Assembly (NCBI RefSeq): GCF_019061185.1 | Contig: NZ_JAHQZU010000012.1 | Location: 51,155-115,154, forward strand | Length of the DNA: 64,000 nucleotides | Origin: Paracoccus sp. Z118 | Lineage (GTDB): Bacteria > Pseudomonadota > Alphaproteobacteria > Rhodobacterales > Rhodobacteraceae | Direction: 5' to 3' | Shown here: piece by piece, positions 24,844 to 35,362 of the stretch | How positions within the stretch are numbered: the stretch's first letter is position 1 | Layout of the letters: each line of letters begins with the position of its first letter | Translations under genes and position numbers: made by a program | Notes under the pieces: model-generated | Told to the model about the DNA's origin: nothing | What the model saw: the letters and a program-made list of their open reading frames with translations, nothing else | The model's database searches: none

Positions 24844-26957
24844 ATGTCCGACGACGCGATGCTCGCGATCCGCGCCTCGTTCTTCGAGGAATGCGAGGAG
24901 CTGATGGAGAGCCTGCAGGACGCGCTCGCCCTGCTGGAGAGGGGTGGCGACGGCGAGACCGTCAACGTCATCTTCCGGGCGGTCCATTCGATCAAGGGCG
25001 GTGCCGGCGCGTTCGGGCTCGGCGACCTGGTCGCCTTCGCCCACCGGTTCGAGACCGTGCTGGAGGCGTTGCGGTCCGGCCGGATCGAGCCGACTGGCGG
25101 GGCCGTGCGACTGTTCTTCCAATGCGCCGACCTGCTGCACGACCATGTCCGCGCCGCCGCGGCAGGCGCGGCTGCGCCGGAGGGGGCGGGCGCGGTGCTG
25201 CTCGCGCTCGAGGCGCTGATGCCCTTGGGTCCGCCGCGTGCCGATGAGCCCGCGGAGTTCACGCCTCTGTCGCTGGATTTCGGCGCGGTATTCGGCGATC
25301 CCGCTGCGCCAGAGAGCATTGAAGTTACCGAACCCCCGGTCTGGCGCATCGACTTCAGGCCCCACCCGCGGCTCTATACCACTGGCAACGAGCCGCTTCT
25401 GGTCCTGCGCGCCCTCGCCGCGCTCGGGCAGGCCGACATTCTTTGCAACGCGCCGCCCGATCTGGAGCTGTCGGGGGCGTCCGCCGAAACCCCGATGCTG
25501 TCGTGGCAGATCGAACTCACCGGTGATGTGACTGAGGCCGATATCCGCGAGGTGTTCGACTTCGTGACGGATCTGGCCGACATCTCGATCCGCCCGCTGG
25601 ATGTGCCGGGCAACCGCGCCGCGCTTGCCGCTCATCCGCCGGACGCTGGCAGCAATGTGGTCCCGCTCCCCGCGGCCGCTTCGCGAATCGAGCATAACCC
25701 GGCCCCGCTGACGACGCCGGTTCCTCTGCCGAGGCCTGAACCCGACGCAGCGCCCCCGGCGCCGGCCACCGTTCGGGTGGATCTCGACCGCGTGGATCGC
25801 ATGATGAACCTCGTGGGCGAGCTGGTCATCAACCAGGCGATGCTGGCCCAGAGCGTGGCCGATGCCGGACTGGCGGAGAACGGCGCCGTGGCGGCCGGTC
25901 TGGAAGAGTTCCTGACGCTGACCCGCGACATCCAGGACAGCGTGATGATGATCCGCGCCCAGCCGGTGAAGCCGCTGTTCCAGCGCATGGCGCGCGTCAT
26001 CCGCGAAGCGTCGGCAGGTCTGGGCAAGACGGTCCGCCTGCTCACCGAAGGCGAGGCGACCGAGATCGACAAGACGGTCATCGAGCGCCTGTCCGACCCC
26101 CTGACGCATCTGGTCCGCAACGCGGTCGATCACGGGATCGAGATGCCGCATCAGCGGCTCGCCGCGGGCAAGCCCGCGCAGGGCACGATCACGCTGAGCG
26201 CTGCGCACCGGGCGGGCCGGGTGCTGATCGAGATTGCGGACGACGGGGTCGGGATCGACCGCGCGCGGGTGCGGGCTCTCGCGGTCGGGCGGGGCCTCGT
26301 GGCGGAGAATGCGCAACTTTCCGACGCCGAGATCGACAACATCCTGTTCGCGCCGGGGTTCTCGACGGCGGCGGGCGTCTCGGCCCTGTCCGGGCGAGGG
26401 GTTGGGATGGATGTCGTCCGCAGCGCGATCACGGCACTGGGCGGCCGGGTGACGGTGTCGAGCGAGCCGGGGGCGGGAACGCGCCTGTCGCTTTCGCTGC
26501 CGCTGACCCTTGCGGTGCTGGACGCGATGGTGGTGCGGGTGGCCGGGCAGACGCTGTCGTGCCCCTCTCGGCGATCGTCGAAACCGTGGTGCTCTCGGCC
26601 GCCGATGTCCGCCGCATCGGCAGCACGACCGAGGTCCTGCATGTCCGCGGCCATCTGCTGCCGCTCTTCGATCTTGGCGCGCAGCTGGGTTTCCGTCCGT
26701 GCGGGACCGCAGGGGCCGACCGGATCGCGATCCTGACCGCGTCCGAGGATGGCAGCCGGGCCGCGCTGGTGGTCGATGCGATCGTGGAGCAGCGGCAGGT
26801 AGTCATCAAGGGGCTCGACCGCCATTACGGCCGTACGCCCGGCGTCGCCGCGGCCACCATCCTCGGCGACGGGCAGGTGGCGCTGATCCTCGACCCCTCG
26901 GACCTGACGAGGCCGCGCAGCGGCGGCATGGCAATCCCCTTTCCCCTGGCAGGATGA
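24844..26957 (+). pseudogene. cheA: Chemotaxis histidine kinase CheA, frameshifted before the CheW-like domain
   Basis: The frame from 24844 encodes HPt (His48 in AVHSIKGGAGAFGL), P3 dimerisation (VDRMMNLVGELVINQAML) and an ATPase with N box LVRNAVDHGIE and GGRGVGMDVVR-like G boxes. After ...VVRVAGQTL (near 26556) it runs into nonsense and stops at 26736. The true continuation VPLSAIVETVVLSAADVRR, the P5/CheW-like domain, is in another frame from 26559 to 26957. One missing base, probably a G between 26556 and 26557, explains this. Repaired, the protein would have about 704 residues. Without P5 the kinase could not couple to CheW and receptors. It is either a real lesion or a sequencing error. 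Confidence 0.9.
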
Positions 26958-26964
26958 CACCGCG

Positions 26965-27429
26965 ATGACCGACCTCTCGGCACAGACCACCCTTGAGACC
27001 GAACTGCTCGCCTTCCGGTTGGGCGAGCAGGAATATTGCCTCGACATCATGTCCGTGCGCGAGATCAGGGGCTGGACGCGCGCGACCCCGCTGCCCTTCG
27101 CGCCCGATCACATGAAAGGCGTCATCAACCTGCGCGGGGCAATCCTGCCCGTCATCGATCTCGCCGTCCGCCTCGGGATGCCGCCCGCCAGCGGGGGAGA
27201 GCGGAACGTCATCATCGTGGTCTGCATCAACGGGCGCACCGCCGGGCTGCTGGTGGATTCCGTCTCGGACATCCTGTCGATCGCCCGCGGGGAGTTGCAG
27301 CCACCGCCCGATCTGGGCGGCGATGGCGCCGGCATGTGCATCAGCGCATTGACGCTGGTCGATGAACGGCTGATCCGCGTGCTGGACCTGGGCGCGGTGC
27401 TGCCGGTCCAGACTGCGGATGCGGCGTGA
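26965..27429 (+). CDS. cheW: Chemotaxis coupling protein CheW
   Basis: This 154-residue adaptor links CheA to chemoreceptors. The typical segments are LLAFRLGEQEYCLDIMSVREIRGW, the receptor-contact loop MKGVINLRGAILPVIDL and GLLVDSVSDILSI. Length is normal. It begins 7 bp after the end of the displaced cheA P5 frame, so the operon was built around a full-length CheA. It overlaps cheR by 4 bp (GTGA). Confidence 0.95.
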   Translation: MTDLSAQTTLETELLAFRLGEQEYCLDIMSVREIRGWTRATPLPFAPDHMKGVINLRGAILPVIDLAVRLGMPPASGGERNVIIVVCINGRTAGLLVDSVSDILSIARGELQPPPDLGGDGAGMCISALTLVDERLIRVLDLGAVLPVQTADAA

Positions 27430-28265
27430 GCGGGATCTGCGTCCCAAGCCGCGCGGATGCATGGGACGATCCGCATTGCGCCCGCATTGCGGAGATCCTT
27501 CGCCGCGAGGCGGGCATCGTGCTGCGGCCCGACAAGTCCGCCGCGATCCGCGCCCGGCTGGCCCGGCGCTTGGCCGCGTCGGGCTGCCGCGACCTGGCGG
27601 CCTATGCCGACCTGCTCGACAGCCCGGCGGGCGCCGCCGAGATGCCGGAGATGATTTCCGCCCTGACGAACAAGGTGACGCAGTTCTTTCGCGAGGCGCA
27701 TCACTTCACCTTCCTGCGCGAAACCGTGCTGCGGGACTGGCACAATGACGGGCGGACGCCGCTGAGGATCTGGTCGGCTGGCTGCTCCAGCGGGCAGGAG
27801 CCGTATTCGATCGCGATGGCCCTGTCGCCGCCCATCGTTCCGCCGGCATCCGCGCCGCGGCTGTCGGTTCTGGGAACCGATATCGGCTCTGCGGTGCTCG
27901 CCCGTGCCGAACTGGGCGAATACGGCCGGGCCGAGACAGGCGCGCTTGGCGCCGATATGATCCGCCACTGGTTCGAGCCCATCCCGACCGGCCTGCGGGC
28001 GCGCCGCGCGCTCCGCAGCAAGGTTGAGTTCCGCCGCCACAACCTCCTCCGCGCCTGGGATTTTCCGTGTCGCTTCGACGTCATCTTCTGCCGCAACGTG
28101 CTCATCTATTTCGACGCCGACGCGCAGGCGCAGCTGTGGGAGCGGTTCCATCGCCAGCTCGGGCCGGGGGGCTGGCTGCTGGTCGGGCATTCGGAGCAGG
28201 CACCCGATTCCATGCGCGGCCGGCTGCGCGCCGCCGCGCCGACGATCTATCAGGCGCTCGCGTGA
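27426..28265 (+). CDS. cheR: Chemoreceptor glutamate methyltransferase CheR
   Basis: This 279-residue SAM-dependent enzyme methylates receptor glutamates during adaptation. It has an N-terminal helical domain (ILRREAGIVLRPDKSAAIRARLARR), the TNKVTQFFREAHHF motif, the SAM site IWSAGCSSGQEPYSIAM and FDVIFCRNVLIYFD. The start is GTG 27426, overlapping the cheW stop. No cheB methylesterase gene is present in this operon, so demethylation must be encoded elsewhere or be absent. Confidence 0.95.
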   Translation: MSGICVPSRADAWDDPHCARIAEILRREAGIVLRPDKSAAIRARLARRLAASGCRDLAAYADLLDSPAGAAEMPEMISALTNKVTQFFREAHHFTFLRETVLRDWHNDGRTPLRIWSAGCSSGQEPYSIAMALSPPIVPPASAPRLSVLGTDIGSAVLARAELGEYGRAETGALGADMIRHWFEPIPTGLRARRALRSKVEFRRHNLLRAWDFPCRFDVIFCRNVLIYFDADAQAQLWERFHRQLGPGGWLLVGHSEQAPDSMRGRLRAAAPTIYQALA

Positions 28266-28293
28266 GGCGCGGGATCCCGAGGGGACAATGCCG

Positions 28294-28680
28294 ATGAGCA
28301 TCAAGGATCAGCTTCAGGTCATGGTGGTGGACGATACCTCGACCAGCCGGGGCCTGATGCTGCAGGCGCTGGAAAGCATGGGGCTGCGTCACGTTCATCA
28401 CGCGGTCAGCGGGCCGGATGCGCTGGACAAGATGCTCCGCCAGCCGGTGCATCTGGTGATTTCCGATTTCAACATGCCGGGCATGGACGGGGTGGAACTG
28501 CTGCAGGCGCTGCGCGAGCGCGTGCCCACGCGCCGGATCGGCTTCGTGCTGATCACCGGCCGCGCCGACCGGGAGATCATCGAGCGCGGCAGGGCGGCCG
28601 GGATGAACAACTTCATCCGCAAGCCGTTCACCGCGCCGGAGCTGAAGACCTGCCTCGAAGCCGTCGTGGGGCGGTTCTGA
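28294..28680 (+). CDS. Chemotaxis response regulator CheY (second copy)
   Basis: This 128-residue receiver-only protein has MVVDDTSTSRGLM at the acidic pocket, the acceptor Asp in VISDFNMPGMDG, a Thr switch in VLITGRAD and Lys in FIRKPFT. It differs clearly from the first CheY and belongs to the group beginning MSIKDQL-VMVVDD that is common in Rhodobacteraceae. ATG 28294 is chosen to match that group; ATG 28288, six bases upstream, has a closer ribosome-binding site. The unknown gene at 28682 starts 1 bp after the stop. Confidence 0.9.
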   Translation: MSIKDQLQVMVVDDTSTSRGLMLQALESMGLRHVHHAVSGPDALDKMLRQPVHLVISDFNMPGMDGVELLQALRERVPTRRIGFVLITGRADREIIERGRAAGMNNFIRKPFTAPELKTCLEAVVGRF

Positions 28681-28681
28681 C

Positions 28682-29122
28682 GTGACGGTTTTCGCCCCGG
28701 CCGGTGCCCCCGGATCGCTGCCGCTCGCCGCCCTGATCGCGGCGATGATGGTCGAGTTTCAGGCCATGCATCGCGACTTGAATGCCTTGCAGGACGCCGT
28801 TTCGCCGCTCGTGCAGGGGTGTCTGGCGGTGAACGGACCGGACCGGCCCCCGCACACCATTACGGCGCGACTGCATGTCCCGATGGGCCGGGGGCCGCCG
28901 GGCGCGTTGCAGGAACTTGACCGGCTCACCCAGATCGCGGCCGAGCTTTCGCGGCTATGCGAGGCGCTTGCGGCATGCCTGTCGTCTGGGGGTGGTGACT
29001 GCTGTGCGGCGACAGCGCTTCAGGCGTTGACGCTGAAATCCGTGCAGCACCGACTTTCGGGCGTCGCATCGGTCCCGGGGAATGACGCACCGGGGCGCGG
29101 TGAGGCGGAGATCTGGGTGTGA
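28682..29122 (+). CDS. Uncharacterised protein at the end of the chemotaxis operon
   Basis: This 146-residue frame starts at GTG 28682, one base after the cheY stop, so it is likely translated with the operon. Two predicted amphipathic helical stretches stand out: [25 protein letters not shown] and [23 protein letters not shown]. They are separated by a Pro-rich turn. There is no signal peptide, no clear membrane helix and no motif I recognise. It does not show the CheZ, CheD or CheB signatures. A helical partner of CheY or CheA is a guess from position only. Confidence 0.55.
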   Translation: MTVFAPAGAPGSLPLAALIAAMMVEFQAMHRDLNALQDAVSPLVQGCLAVNGPDRPPHTITARLHVPMGRGPPGALQELDRLTQIAAELSRLCEALAACLSSGGGDCCAATALQALTLKSVQHRLSGVASVPGNDAPGRGEAEIWV

Positions 29123-29375
29123 GCGATGGTCGGTTGCTGGCCCGTTGCGCCGCAAGGAGCAGCGCCGGGCCGCTGCGGAGGTGGTGGTGAGTCGGCCCGA
29201 CGCGCCAAAGAGCGGGGGACGCGGAATGTCTCTCCGCCAACCCGCCTTCCAAAGGCCGGGTTTGCCACGCTTCGCCACGCGCAGTCCCCGGCCCCTCGCA
29301 TGCTTGCGCCTTTACCACGCGGGGGCCAGCGATTATGTGCTGACCCTGCCTCTCGCCCAGCCGGAAAGCCCGCCC

Positions 29376-32039
29376 ATGCCCAGTTTGAACGATATCCGCT
29401 CGACCTTTCTCGATTTCTTCGAACGGAACGGCCATGCCCGCGTGGACAGCTCGCCCCTGGTGCCGCGCAACGACCCGACGCTGATGTTCACCAACAGCGG
29501 CATGGTGCAGTTCAAGAACCTGTTCACCGGGGTCGAGAAACGGGACTACACGCGAGCGACCACGGCGCAGAAATGCGTGCGCGCGGGCGGCAAGCACAAC
29601 GATCTGGACAATGTCGGCTACACCGCGCGGCACCACACCTTCTTCGAGATGCTGGGGAATTTCAGCTTCGGCGACTACTTCAAGGAGCAGGCGATCCCCT
29701 ATGCGTGGGAGCTGCTGACGAAGGATTTCGGCATTGCCAAGGACAAGCTGCTCGTCACCGTCTATCATACCGACGACGAGGCGGCGGCGCTGTGGAAGAA
29801 GGTCGCGGGGCTGACCGACGACCGGATCATCCGCATCCCCACCGACGACAACTTCTGGCGCATGGGCCCGACCGGCCCCTGCGGCCCCTGCACGGAAATC
29901 TTCTACGATCACGGCCCGGACGTCTGGGGCGGCCCGCCCGGTTCGCCCGACGAGAACGGCGACCGTTTCATCGAGATCTGGAATCTCGTCTTCATGCAGT
30001 TCGAGCAGTTCGAGGATGGCTCGATGAAGCCGCTGCCGAACCCCTCGATCGACACCGGCATGGGGCTGGAGCGGATCGGCGCGCTGCTGCAGGGCAAGCA
30101 CGACAACTACGACACCGACCTGATGCGGGCGCTGATCGAAGCGTCGGCGCATGTCACGAACTCGGACCCGGACGGGCCGGGCAAGATCCACCACCGGGTG
30201 ATCGCCGACCACCTGCGCTCGACCAGCTTCCTGATCGCGGACGGGGTGATGCCCTCGAACGAGGGGCGCGGCTATGTGCTGCGGCGGATCATGCGCCGCG
30301 CCATGCGCCACGCGCATATGCTGGGCGCGCAGGACCCGGTCATGCACCGGCTGGTCCCCGCGCTGGTCCGGCAGATGGGGGCGGCCTATCCCGAACTGAC
30401 GCGCGGGCAGGCGATGATCGAGGAGACGCTGCGGGGCGAGGAGGCGCGCTTCCGCCAGACGCTCGACCGCGGGCTGCGGTTGCTGGGTGACGAGGTTGCA
30501 CGGCTGCCCGAGGGCGCGGACCTGCCGGGCGAGACGGCGTTCAAGCTGTATGACACTTACGGCTTCCCGCTGGACCTGACACAGGACGCGCTGCGCGAGC
30601 AGGGCCGGGGGGTTGAGGCGGCGGGCTTCGACGCCGCGATGGCCGAGCAGAAGGCCAAGGCGCGGGCGGCTTGGGCCGGCTCGGGCGAGACGAAGGACGC
30701 GGCGATCTGGTTCGAGCTTGCGGACCGCTTCGGCGCGACCGAGTTCCTGGGCTATGACACCGATCAGGCCGAGGGTGCGATCCAGGCGCTGGTGATCGAC
30801 GGGGCCGAGGCGGAAACCGCGGCCGAGGGCGCGAAGGTCAGCATCGTGGTGAACCAGTCGCCCTTCTACGCCGAAAGCGGGGGGCAGGTGGGCGACACCG
30901 GCCTGATCAAGACCGAAACCGGCGCCGCGCGGGTGACGGATACGCGGAAGTCCGGCAACCTGTTCCTCCACATTGCCGAGGTCACGCTGGGCGGGATCGC
31001 GCGCGGGCAGGGCGCGACGCTGTCGGTGGACAGCGACCGGCGCGGCGCGATCCGGGCCAACCACTCGGCCACGCATCTGCTGAACGAGGCGCTGCGGGCC
31101 GCGCTGGGCGCGCATGTCGCGCAGAAGGGCAGCCTGAACGCGGACGACCGGCTGCGTTTCGACTTCAGCCACGGCAAGGCGCTGACGCCCGAGGAGCTGA
31201 CGCAGATCGAGGCCGAGGTGAACGAGATCATCCGCCAGAACACCCCGGTGGAGACCCGTGTGATGGCGCCGGACGATGCCCGCGAACTGGGCGCGCAGGC
31301 GCTCTTCGGCGAGAAATACGGCGACGAGGTGCGGGTGGTTTCGATGGGCCGCAAGCCGGGCTCCGAACGGGGCGCGAACCGCGACACCTATTCGATCGAA
31401 CTGTGCGGCGGCACGCATGTCGAACGCACCGGCGACATCGGCGCTTTTGTGCTGCTGGGCGACAGCGCGTCCTCGGCGGGCGTGCGGCGGGTCGAGGCGC
31501 TGACCGGGCAGGCCGCGCTGGCGCATCTGCGCGGGGCCGAGCGGCAGCTCGGCGAGATCGCGGGGCTGCTCAAGGCGCAGGCGGGCGACGTGGTGGGCCG
31601 CGTCAAGGCGCTGGCGGACGAACGCAAGGCGCTGGCGAACGAAGTCGCGCAGCTTCGGCGCGAACTGGCGATGGGCGGCGGCGCGGCGGAGGCGGCCGAG
31701 AAGGATGTCGGCGGGCTGAAGTTCGTGGCGCGGCGGCTGTCCGGCGTGTCCGGCAAGGATCTGGGCGTGCTGGCCGATCAGATGCGCGGCCAGCTTTCGG
31801 CGCCCGGCGCGGTGCTGGCGATGTCGGATGACGGCGGCAAGGCGACCGTCGCGGCGACCGTCACGCCGGAACTGACTGAGAAGCTCAGTGCGGTCGAGAT
31901 CGTGCAGGCCGCCGTCGCGGCGCTGGGCGGCAGAGGCGGCGGCGGGCGGCCGGATCGCGCGCAGGGCGGCGCCCCGTCGCTGGACGCGGCGGACAATGCC
32001 ATTGCAGCGGTCGAGAAGCTGATCGCGGAACGCGCGTGA
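29376..32039 (+). CDS. alaS: Alanyl-tRNA synthetase
   Basis: This 887-residue class II synthetase contains the aminoacylation domain ([36 protein letters not shown]), the editing domain with zinc ligands in NHSATHLL and CGGTH, and a C-terminal C-Ala domain with a Gly-rich [15 protein letters not shown] near the end. Length is typical. ATG 29376 gives the usual N-terminus [18 protein letters not shown]; the longer frame upstream has no homology. The 253 bp between the chemotaxis operon and alaS contain no gene I can support. Confidence 0.97.
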   Translation: MPSLNDIRSTFLDFFERNGHARVDSSPLVPRNDPTLMFTNSGMVQFKNLFTGVEKRDYTRATTAQKCVRAGGKHNDLDNVGYTARHHTFFEMLGNFSFGDYFKEQAIPYAWELLTKDFGIAKDKLLVTVYHTDDEAAALWKKVAGLTDDRIIRIPTDDNFWRMGPTGPCGPCTEIFYDHGPDVWGGPPGSPDENGDRFIEIWNLVFMQFEQFEDGSMKPLPNPSIDTGMGLERIGALLQGKHDNYDTDLMRALIEASAHVTNSDPDGPGKIHHRVIADHLRSTSFLIADGVMPSNEGRGYVLRRIMRRAMRHAHMLGAQDPVMHRLVPALVRQMGAAYPELTRGQAMIEETLRGEEARFRQTLDRGLRLLGDEVARLPEGADLPGETAFKLYDTYGFPLDLTQDALREQGRGVEAAGFDAAMAEQKAKARAAWAGSGETKDAAIWFELADRFGATEFLGYDTDQAEGAIQALVIDGAEAETAAEGAKVSIVVNQSPFYAESGGQVGDTGLIKTETGAARVTDTRKSGNLFLHIAEVTLGGIARGQGATLSVDSDRRGAIRANHSATHLLNEALRAALGAHVAQKGSLNADDRLRFDFSHGKALTPEELTQIEAEVNEIIRQNTPVETRVMAPDDARELGAQALFGEKYGDEVRVVSMGRKPGSERGANRDTYSIELCGGTHVERTGDIGAFVLLGDSASSAGVRRVEALTGQAALAHLRGAERQLGEIAGLLKAQAGDVVGRVKALADERKALANEVAQLRRELAMGGGAAEAAEKDVGGLKFVARRLSGVSGKDLGVLADQMRGQLSAPGAVLAMSDDGGKATVAATVTPELTEKLSAVEIVQAAVAALGGRGGGGRPDRAQGGAPSLDAADNAIAAVEKLIAERA

Positions 32040-32073
32040 TGCGCGAGCGGCGCATGGCGGAAAGGGCTTGGCC

Positions 32074-33303
32074 ATGACTGACCTGCCTGATCCGGGCGGC
32101 GAGGGCGGCATCGCCGGGCTGCCCGTGATCCGCCTGCGCCCCAAGGCGAACGCCCGCGCGATCCGGCACGGATTTCCGTGGGTCTTCGCCGACGAGCTGG
32201 TGGTCGATCGCCGCACCCGCGCCATCGCGCCCGGCAGCATGGCGCTGCTGGAGGATGGCGAGCGGCGGCCGCTCGGGGTCGTGACGGTCAATCCCGGCTC
32301 GAAGATCATCGCGCGGGTGATGGATGCCGATCCGGGGGCGGAGATCGACCGCCCGTGGCTTGCCGCCCGCCTGCGCCGCGCGCTGGCGCTGCGCGAGCGG
32401 ATCTTCGACGCGCCCTTCTACCGGCTCGTCCATGCTGAATCGGACGGCCTGCCCGGCACCATCATCGACCGTTTCGGGGATGCGGCGGTGATCCAGCCGA
32501 ACGCGGCCTGGGCCGACCGGATGATCGACCCGCTGGCCGATGCGCTGATCGAGGTGACGGGCGTCAGCACCGTCATCCTCAACGGCAGCGGCCGCGCCCG
32601 CGGGCTGGAGGGGCTGGAGGAGCGGACCGAGATCCTGCGCGGCGATCTGACCGCGCCGGTCGAGGTGCCGATGAACGGCGCGATCTACCTCGCCGACCTG
32701 CTCGGCGGGCAGAAGACCGGGCTGTTCTTCGACCAGCGCCCGAACCACGCCTTCGCGCAGCGGCTCGCGGGCGGGGGAAGGGTGCTGGACGTGTTCTCGC
32801 ATGTCGGCGGCTTCGGTCTGGCGGCGCTGGCGGCGGGGGCGGAGCATGCGACGCTGGTGGACGGCTCGGCGGCGGCGCTGGGGCTGGCGCTTGGCGGCGC
32901 GCGGGCGATGGGGCTCGATGCGCGGCTGACCACCCGGCAGGGCGACGCCTTCCAGCAGATGGAGGCGCTGGCCGGCGAAGGCGCGCGTTTCGATCTGGTG
33001 ATCTGCGATCCGCCCGCCTTCGCGCCCGCGAAACCCGCGCTCGATGCCGGGTTGCGGGCTTATGAGCGGGTGGCGCGGCTGGCCGCACCGCTGGTCGCGC
33101 CGGGCGGCTATCTGGTGCTGTGCTCGTGCAGCCACGCCGCCGACCTGAGCGCGTTCCGCAGCGCCAGCGCCCGCGGCATCGGACGGGGTGGGCGGTGGAT
33201 GCAGCTGATCCACACCGGCTTTGCCGGTCCCGACCACCCGATCCTGCCGCAGCTTGCGGAAAGCGGCTATCTCAAGGCGCTGTTCTTCCGGCTGGACGGA
33301 TGA
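32074..33303 (+). CDS. Class I SAM-dependent rRNA methyltransferase, RlmI-like
   Basis: This 409-residue protein has an N-terminal PUA-like domain (VIRLRPKANARAIRHGFPWVFADEL), a middle EEHEA region with FYRLVHAESDGLPGTIIDRFG, and a Rossmann methyltransferase with VLDVFSHVGGFGLAALAAGA and the catalytic DPPAFAP. E. coli RlmI makes m5C1962 in 23S rRNA; the same reaction is likely. ATG 32074 is preferred over TTG 32068, and GGCGGAAAGGG lies upstream. The PIN gene overlaps its stop codon (ATGA). Confidence 0.88.
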   Translation: MTDLPDPGGEGGIAGLPVIRLRPKANARAIRHGFPWVFADELVVDRRTRAIAPGSMALLEDGERRPLGVVTVNPGSKIIARVMDADPGAEIDRPWLAARLRRALALRERIFDAPFYRLVHAESDGLPGTIIDRFGDAAVIQPNAAWADRMIDPLADALIEVTGVSTVILNGSGRARGLEGLEERTEILRGDLTAPVEVPMNGAIYLADLLGGQKTGLFFDQRPNHAFAQRLAGGGRVLDVFSHVGGFGLAALAAGAEHATLVDGSAAALGLALGGARAMGLDARLTTRQGDAFQQMEALAGEGARFDLVICDPPAFAPAKPALDAGLRAYERVARLAAPLVAPGGYLVLCSCSHAADLSAFRSASARGIGRGGRWMQLIHTGFAGPDHPILPQLAESGYLKALFFRLDG

Positions 33304-33848
33304 AGGCGGTCCTGGACGCCTGCGTCCTTTACCCGACCGTCCTGCGGGAAATCCTGATCCTCGTGGCCGATGCAGGGCTTTACACACCCATCTGGTCGGA
33401 TCGCATTCTCGCCGAATGGCGCCACGCGGCATCCCGGCTGGGCCCCGATCAGCAGGCGATCGCCGGGGCCGAGATCGCGCTGCTGCGCGAGCGCTACCCT
33501 GCGAACCTGGCTCCCGATGGTGGGCAGGCGGCGGCGGGCTTCGACTGGCCCGACCCGGCCGACCGCCATGTGGCGGAAGCGGCGCTCGCTTCGGGGGCCG
33601 AACTGATCGTCACCGCCAACCTGCGCGACTTTCCCCGCCGCGCGACCGCGACGCTCGGCCTGCGGGCGGTCCATCCCGACGAGTTCCTGACCGGCCTCTT
33701 CCACCAGTCCCCCGACGCCGTGGCCCGCGCCGTCCAGGCCACCCACGACCGGGCGCAGGCCCTTGGCGGGACCGCCACCTTGCGCGAGCTGATGGGCCGG
33801 GCGAGGTTGTCCCGGCTTGCCAAGGCGATGGGCCGGGCCGGGGTCTAA
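33300..33848 (+). CDS. PIN-domain ribonuclease-like protein (RSP_2648-like)
   Basis: This 182-residue protein opens with the PIN fold strand AVLDACVLYPTVLREIL (Asp6) and has later acidic positions in DPADRHVAEAALASGAELIVTANLRDFP, the usual PIN metal site. PIN domains cut RNA, most often as VapC toxins. There is no antitoxin gene next to it, and it is translationally coupled to an rRNA methyltransferase gene, so an RNA-processing role may be more likely than toxin-antitoxin. The family is named after a Rhodobacter sphaeroides locus. Substrate unknown. Confidence 0.85.
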   Translation: MKAVLDACVLYPTVLREILILVADAGLYTPIWSDRILAEWRHAASRLGPDQQAIAGAEIALLRERYPANLAPDGGQAAAGFDWPDPADRHVAEAALASGAELIVTANLRDFPRRATATLGLRAVHPDEFLTGLFHQSPDAVARAVQATHDRAQALGGTATLRELMGRARLSRLAKAMGRAGV

Positions 33849-33901
33849 GCGCTTGCCGGGCCGGGCCGCAGTGGCTACCCGTTGACGGAAAGGAGCGCGA
33901 C

Positions 33902-35362
33902 ATGGCCTCCCGCATCATTCCGGTCGAGGATTTCGACCTCATCATCTTCGGCGCGACGGGCGATCTCGCGCGGCGCAAGATCCTGCCGGGGCTGCTGCGC
34001 CGCTTCATCGCGGGGCAGATGCCGCCGGGGGCGCGGATCGTCGGCAGCGCCCGGACGGACATGGACGCGGATACCTTCCGCGCCGACATCCGCGCGGCGG
34101 TCGCGGAATACGATCCGGCCCGCGCCGATCATCCCGAACTGGACCGCTTCCTGTCGGTCATCGACTATGTGCCGCTGGACGCGAACGAGCCGGGCGGCTG
34201 GGACCGGCTTCGCGCCGCGCTGCGGCCCGGGGTGATCCGCGCCGCCTATTTCTCGGTCGCGCCGGGGCTGTTCGGCGCACTGGCGCGGGGCATGGCCGAG
34301 CATGGGCTCGCCGATGGCGACACGCGGATCGTGGTGGAAAAGCCGTTCGGTCACGATCTCGCCAGCGCGCGCGCGCTGAACGCCATGCTCTCCGGCCATT
34401 TCAGCGAGGGGCAGATCTACCGCATCGACCATTATCTCGGCAAGGAAACGGTCCAGAACCTGATGGCCGTGCGCTTCGCCAACATTCTGTTCGAGCCGCT
34501 GTGGAACGCCCATTCCGTCGATCACGTCCAGATCACCGTGGCCGAGACCGTGGGCGTCGCCGGGCGAGGCGACTACTACGACAAGGCCGGCGCCATGCGC
34601 GACATGGTGCAGAACCACCTGCTGCAACTGCTCTGCATGATCGCGATGGAGCCGCCGTATCACTTCGACCCCGACGCCGTGCGCGACGAGAAGCTGAAGG
34701 TGCTGCGGGCGCTGACCCCGGTCGATCCGGGCGACATCGTGCGCGGGCAGTATCGCGCGGGGGGTGATGTGCCCGGCTATGCGGCCGACGTGGGCCATTC
34801 CAGCCGCACCGAAAGCTTCGTCGCGCTGAAGGTGCGGCTGGCGAACTGGCGCTGGCAGGGGACGCCCTTCTACCTGCGGACCGGCAAGCGCCTGCGGGCG
34901 CGGGCGAGCGAGATCGCGGTGGTCTTCCGCACCCCGCCGCATTCGATCTTCGACGCCGCCGAGCCGCCGCAGGCCAATGAACTCGTCATCCGGCTGCAAC
35001 CGGACGAGGGGATCGACCTCAAGGTGATGATCAAGGAGCCGGGGCCGGGGGGAATGCGTCTGGTGCAGGTCCCGCTCGACATGTCCTTCGCCGAGGCTCT
35101 GGGCGAGGACGGGGCGGAGTTGCCGGACGCCTATGAACGGCTCATCATGGACGTGATCCGGGGCAACCAGACGCTGTTCATGCGCGGCGACGAGGTCGAG
35201 ACGGCATGGGCCTGGACCGACCCGATCGTCGCCGCGTGGGAGGCGGGGGCCGAGCGGCCCCAGCCCTACGACGCGGGCTCGGCGGGGCCAGAGGCCGCGG
35301 CGGAACTGATGCGCCGCGACGGCCGTCGCTGGCGCGGGATTGCAGAGGTGAGGACGGGATGA
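33902..35362 (+). CDS. zwf: Glucose-6-phosphate 1-dehydrogenase
   Basis: This 486-residue enzyme oxidises glucose-6-P to 6-phosphogluconolactone with NADP. The nucleotide loop is GATGDLARRKILPGL (about residues 17-31), and the active-site signature is RIDHYLGKETVQN. Length is standard. ATG 33902 is preceded by GGAAAGGAG. The pgl start overlaps its stop by 4 bp, and pgi follows. This gives a zwf-pgl-pgi unit that feeds the Entner-Doudoroff and oxidative pentose phosphate routes. Confidence 0.97.
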   Translation: MASRIIPVEDFDLIIFGATGDLARRKILPGLLRRFIAGQMPPGARIVGSARTDMDADTFRADIRAAVAEYDPARADHPELDRFLSVIDYVPLDANEPGGWDRLRAALRPGVIRAAYFSVAPGLFGALARGMAEHGLADGDTRIVVEKPFGHDLASARALNAMLSGHFSEGQIYRIDHYLGKETVQNLMAVRFANILFEPLWNAHSVDHVQITVAETVGVAGRGDYYDKAGAMRDMVQNHLLQLLCMIAMEPPYHFDPDAVRDEKLKVLRALTPVDPGDIVRGQYRAGGDVPGYAADVGHSSRTESFVALKVRLANWRWQGTPFYLRTGKRLRARASEIAVVFRTPPHSIFDAAEPPQANELVIRLQPDEGIDLKVMIKEPGPGGMRLVQVPLDMSFAEALGEDGAELPDAYERLIMDVIRGNQTLFMRGDEVETAWAWTDPIVAAWEAGAERPQPYDAGSAGPEAAAELMRRDGRRWRGIAEVRTG

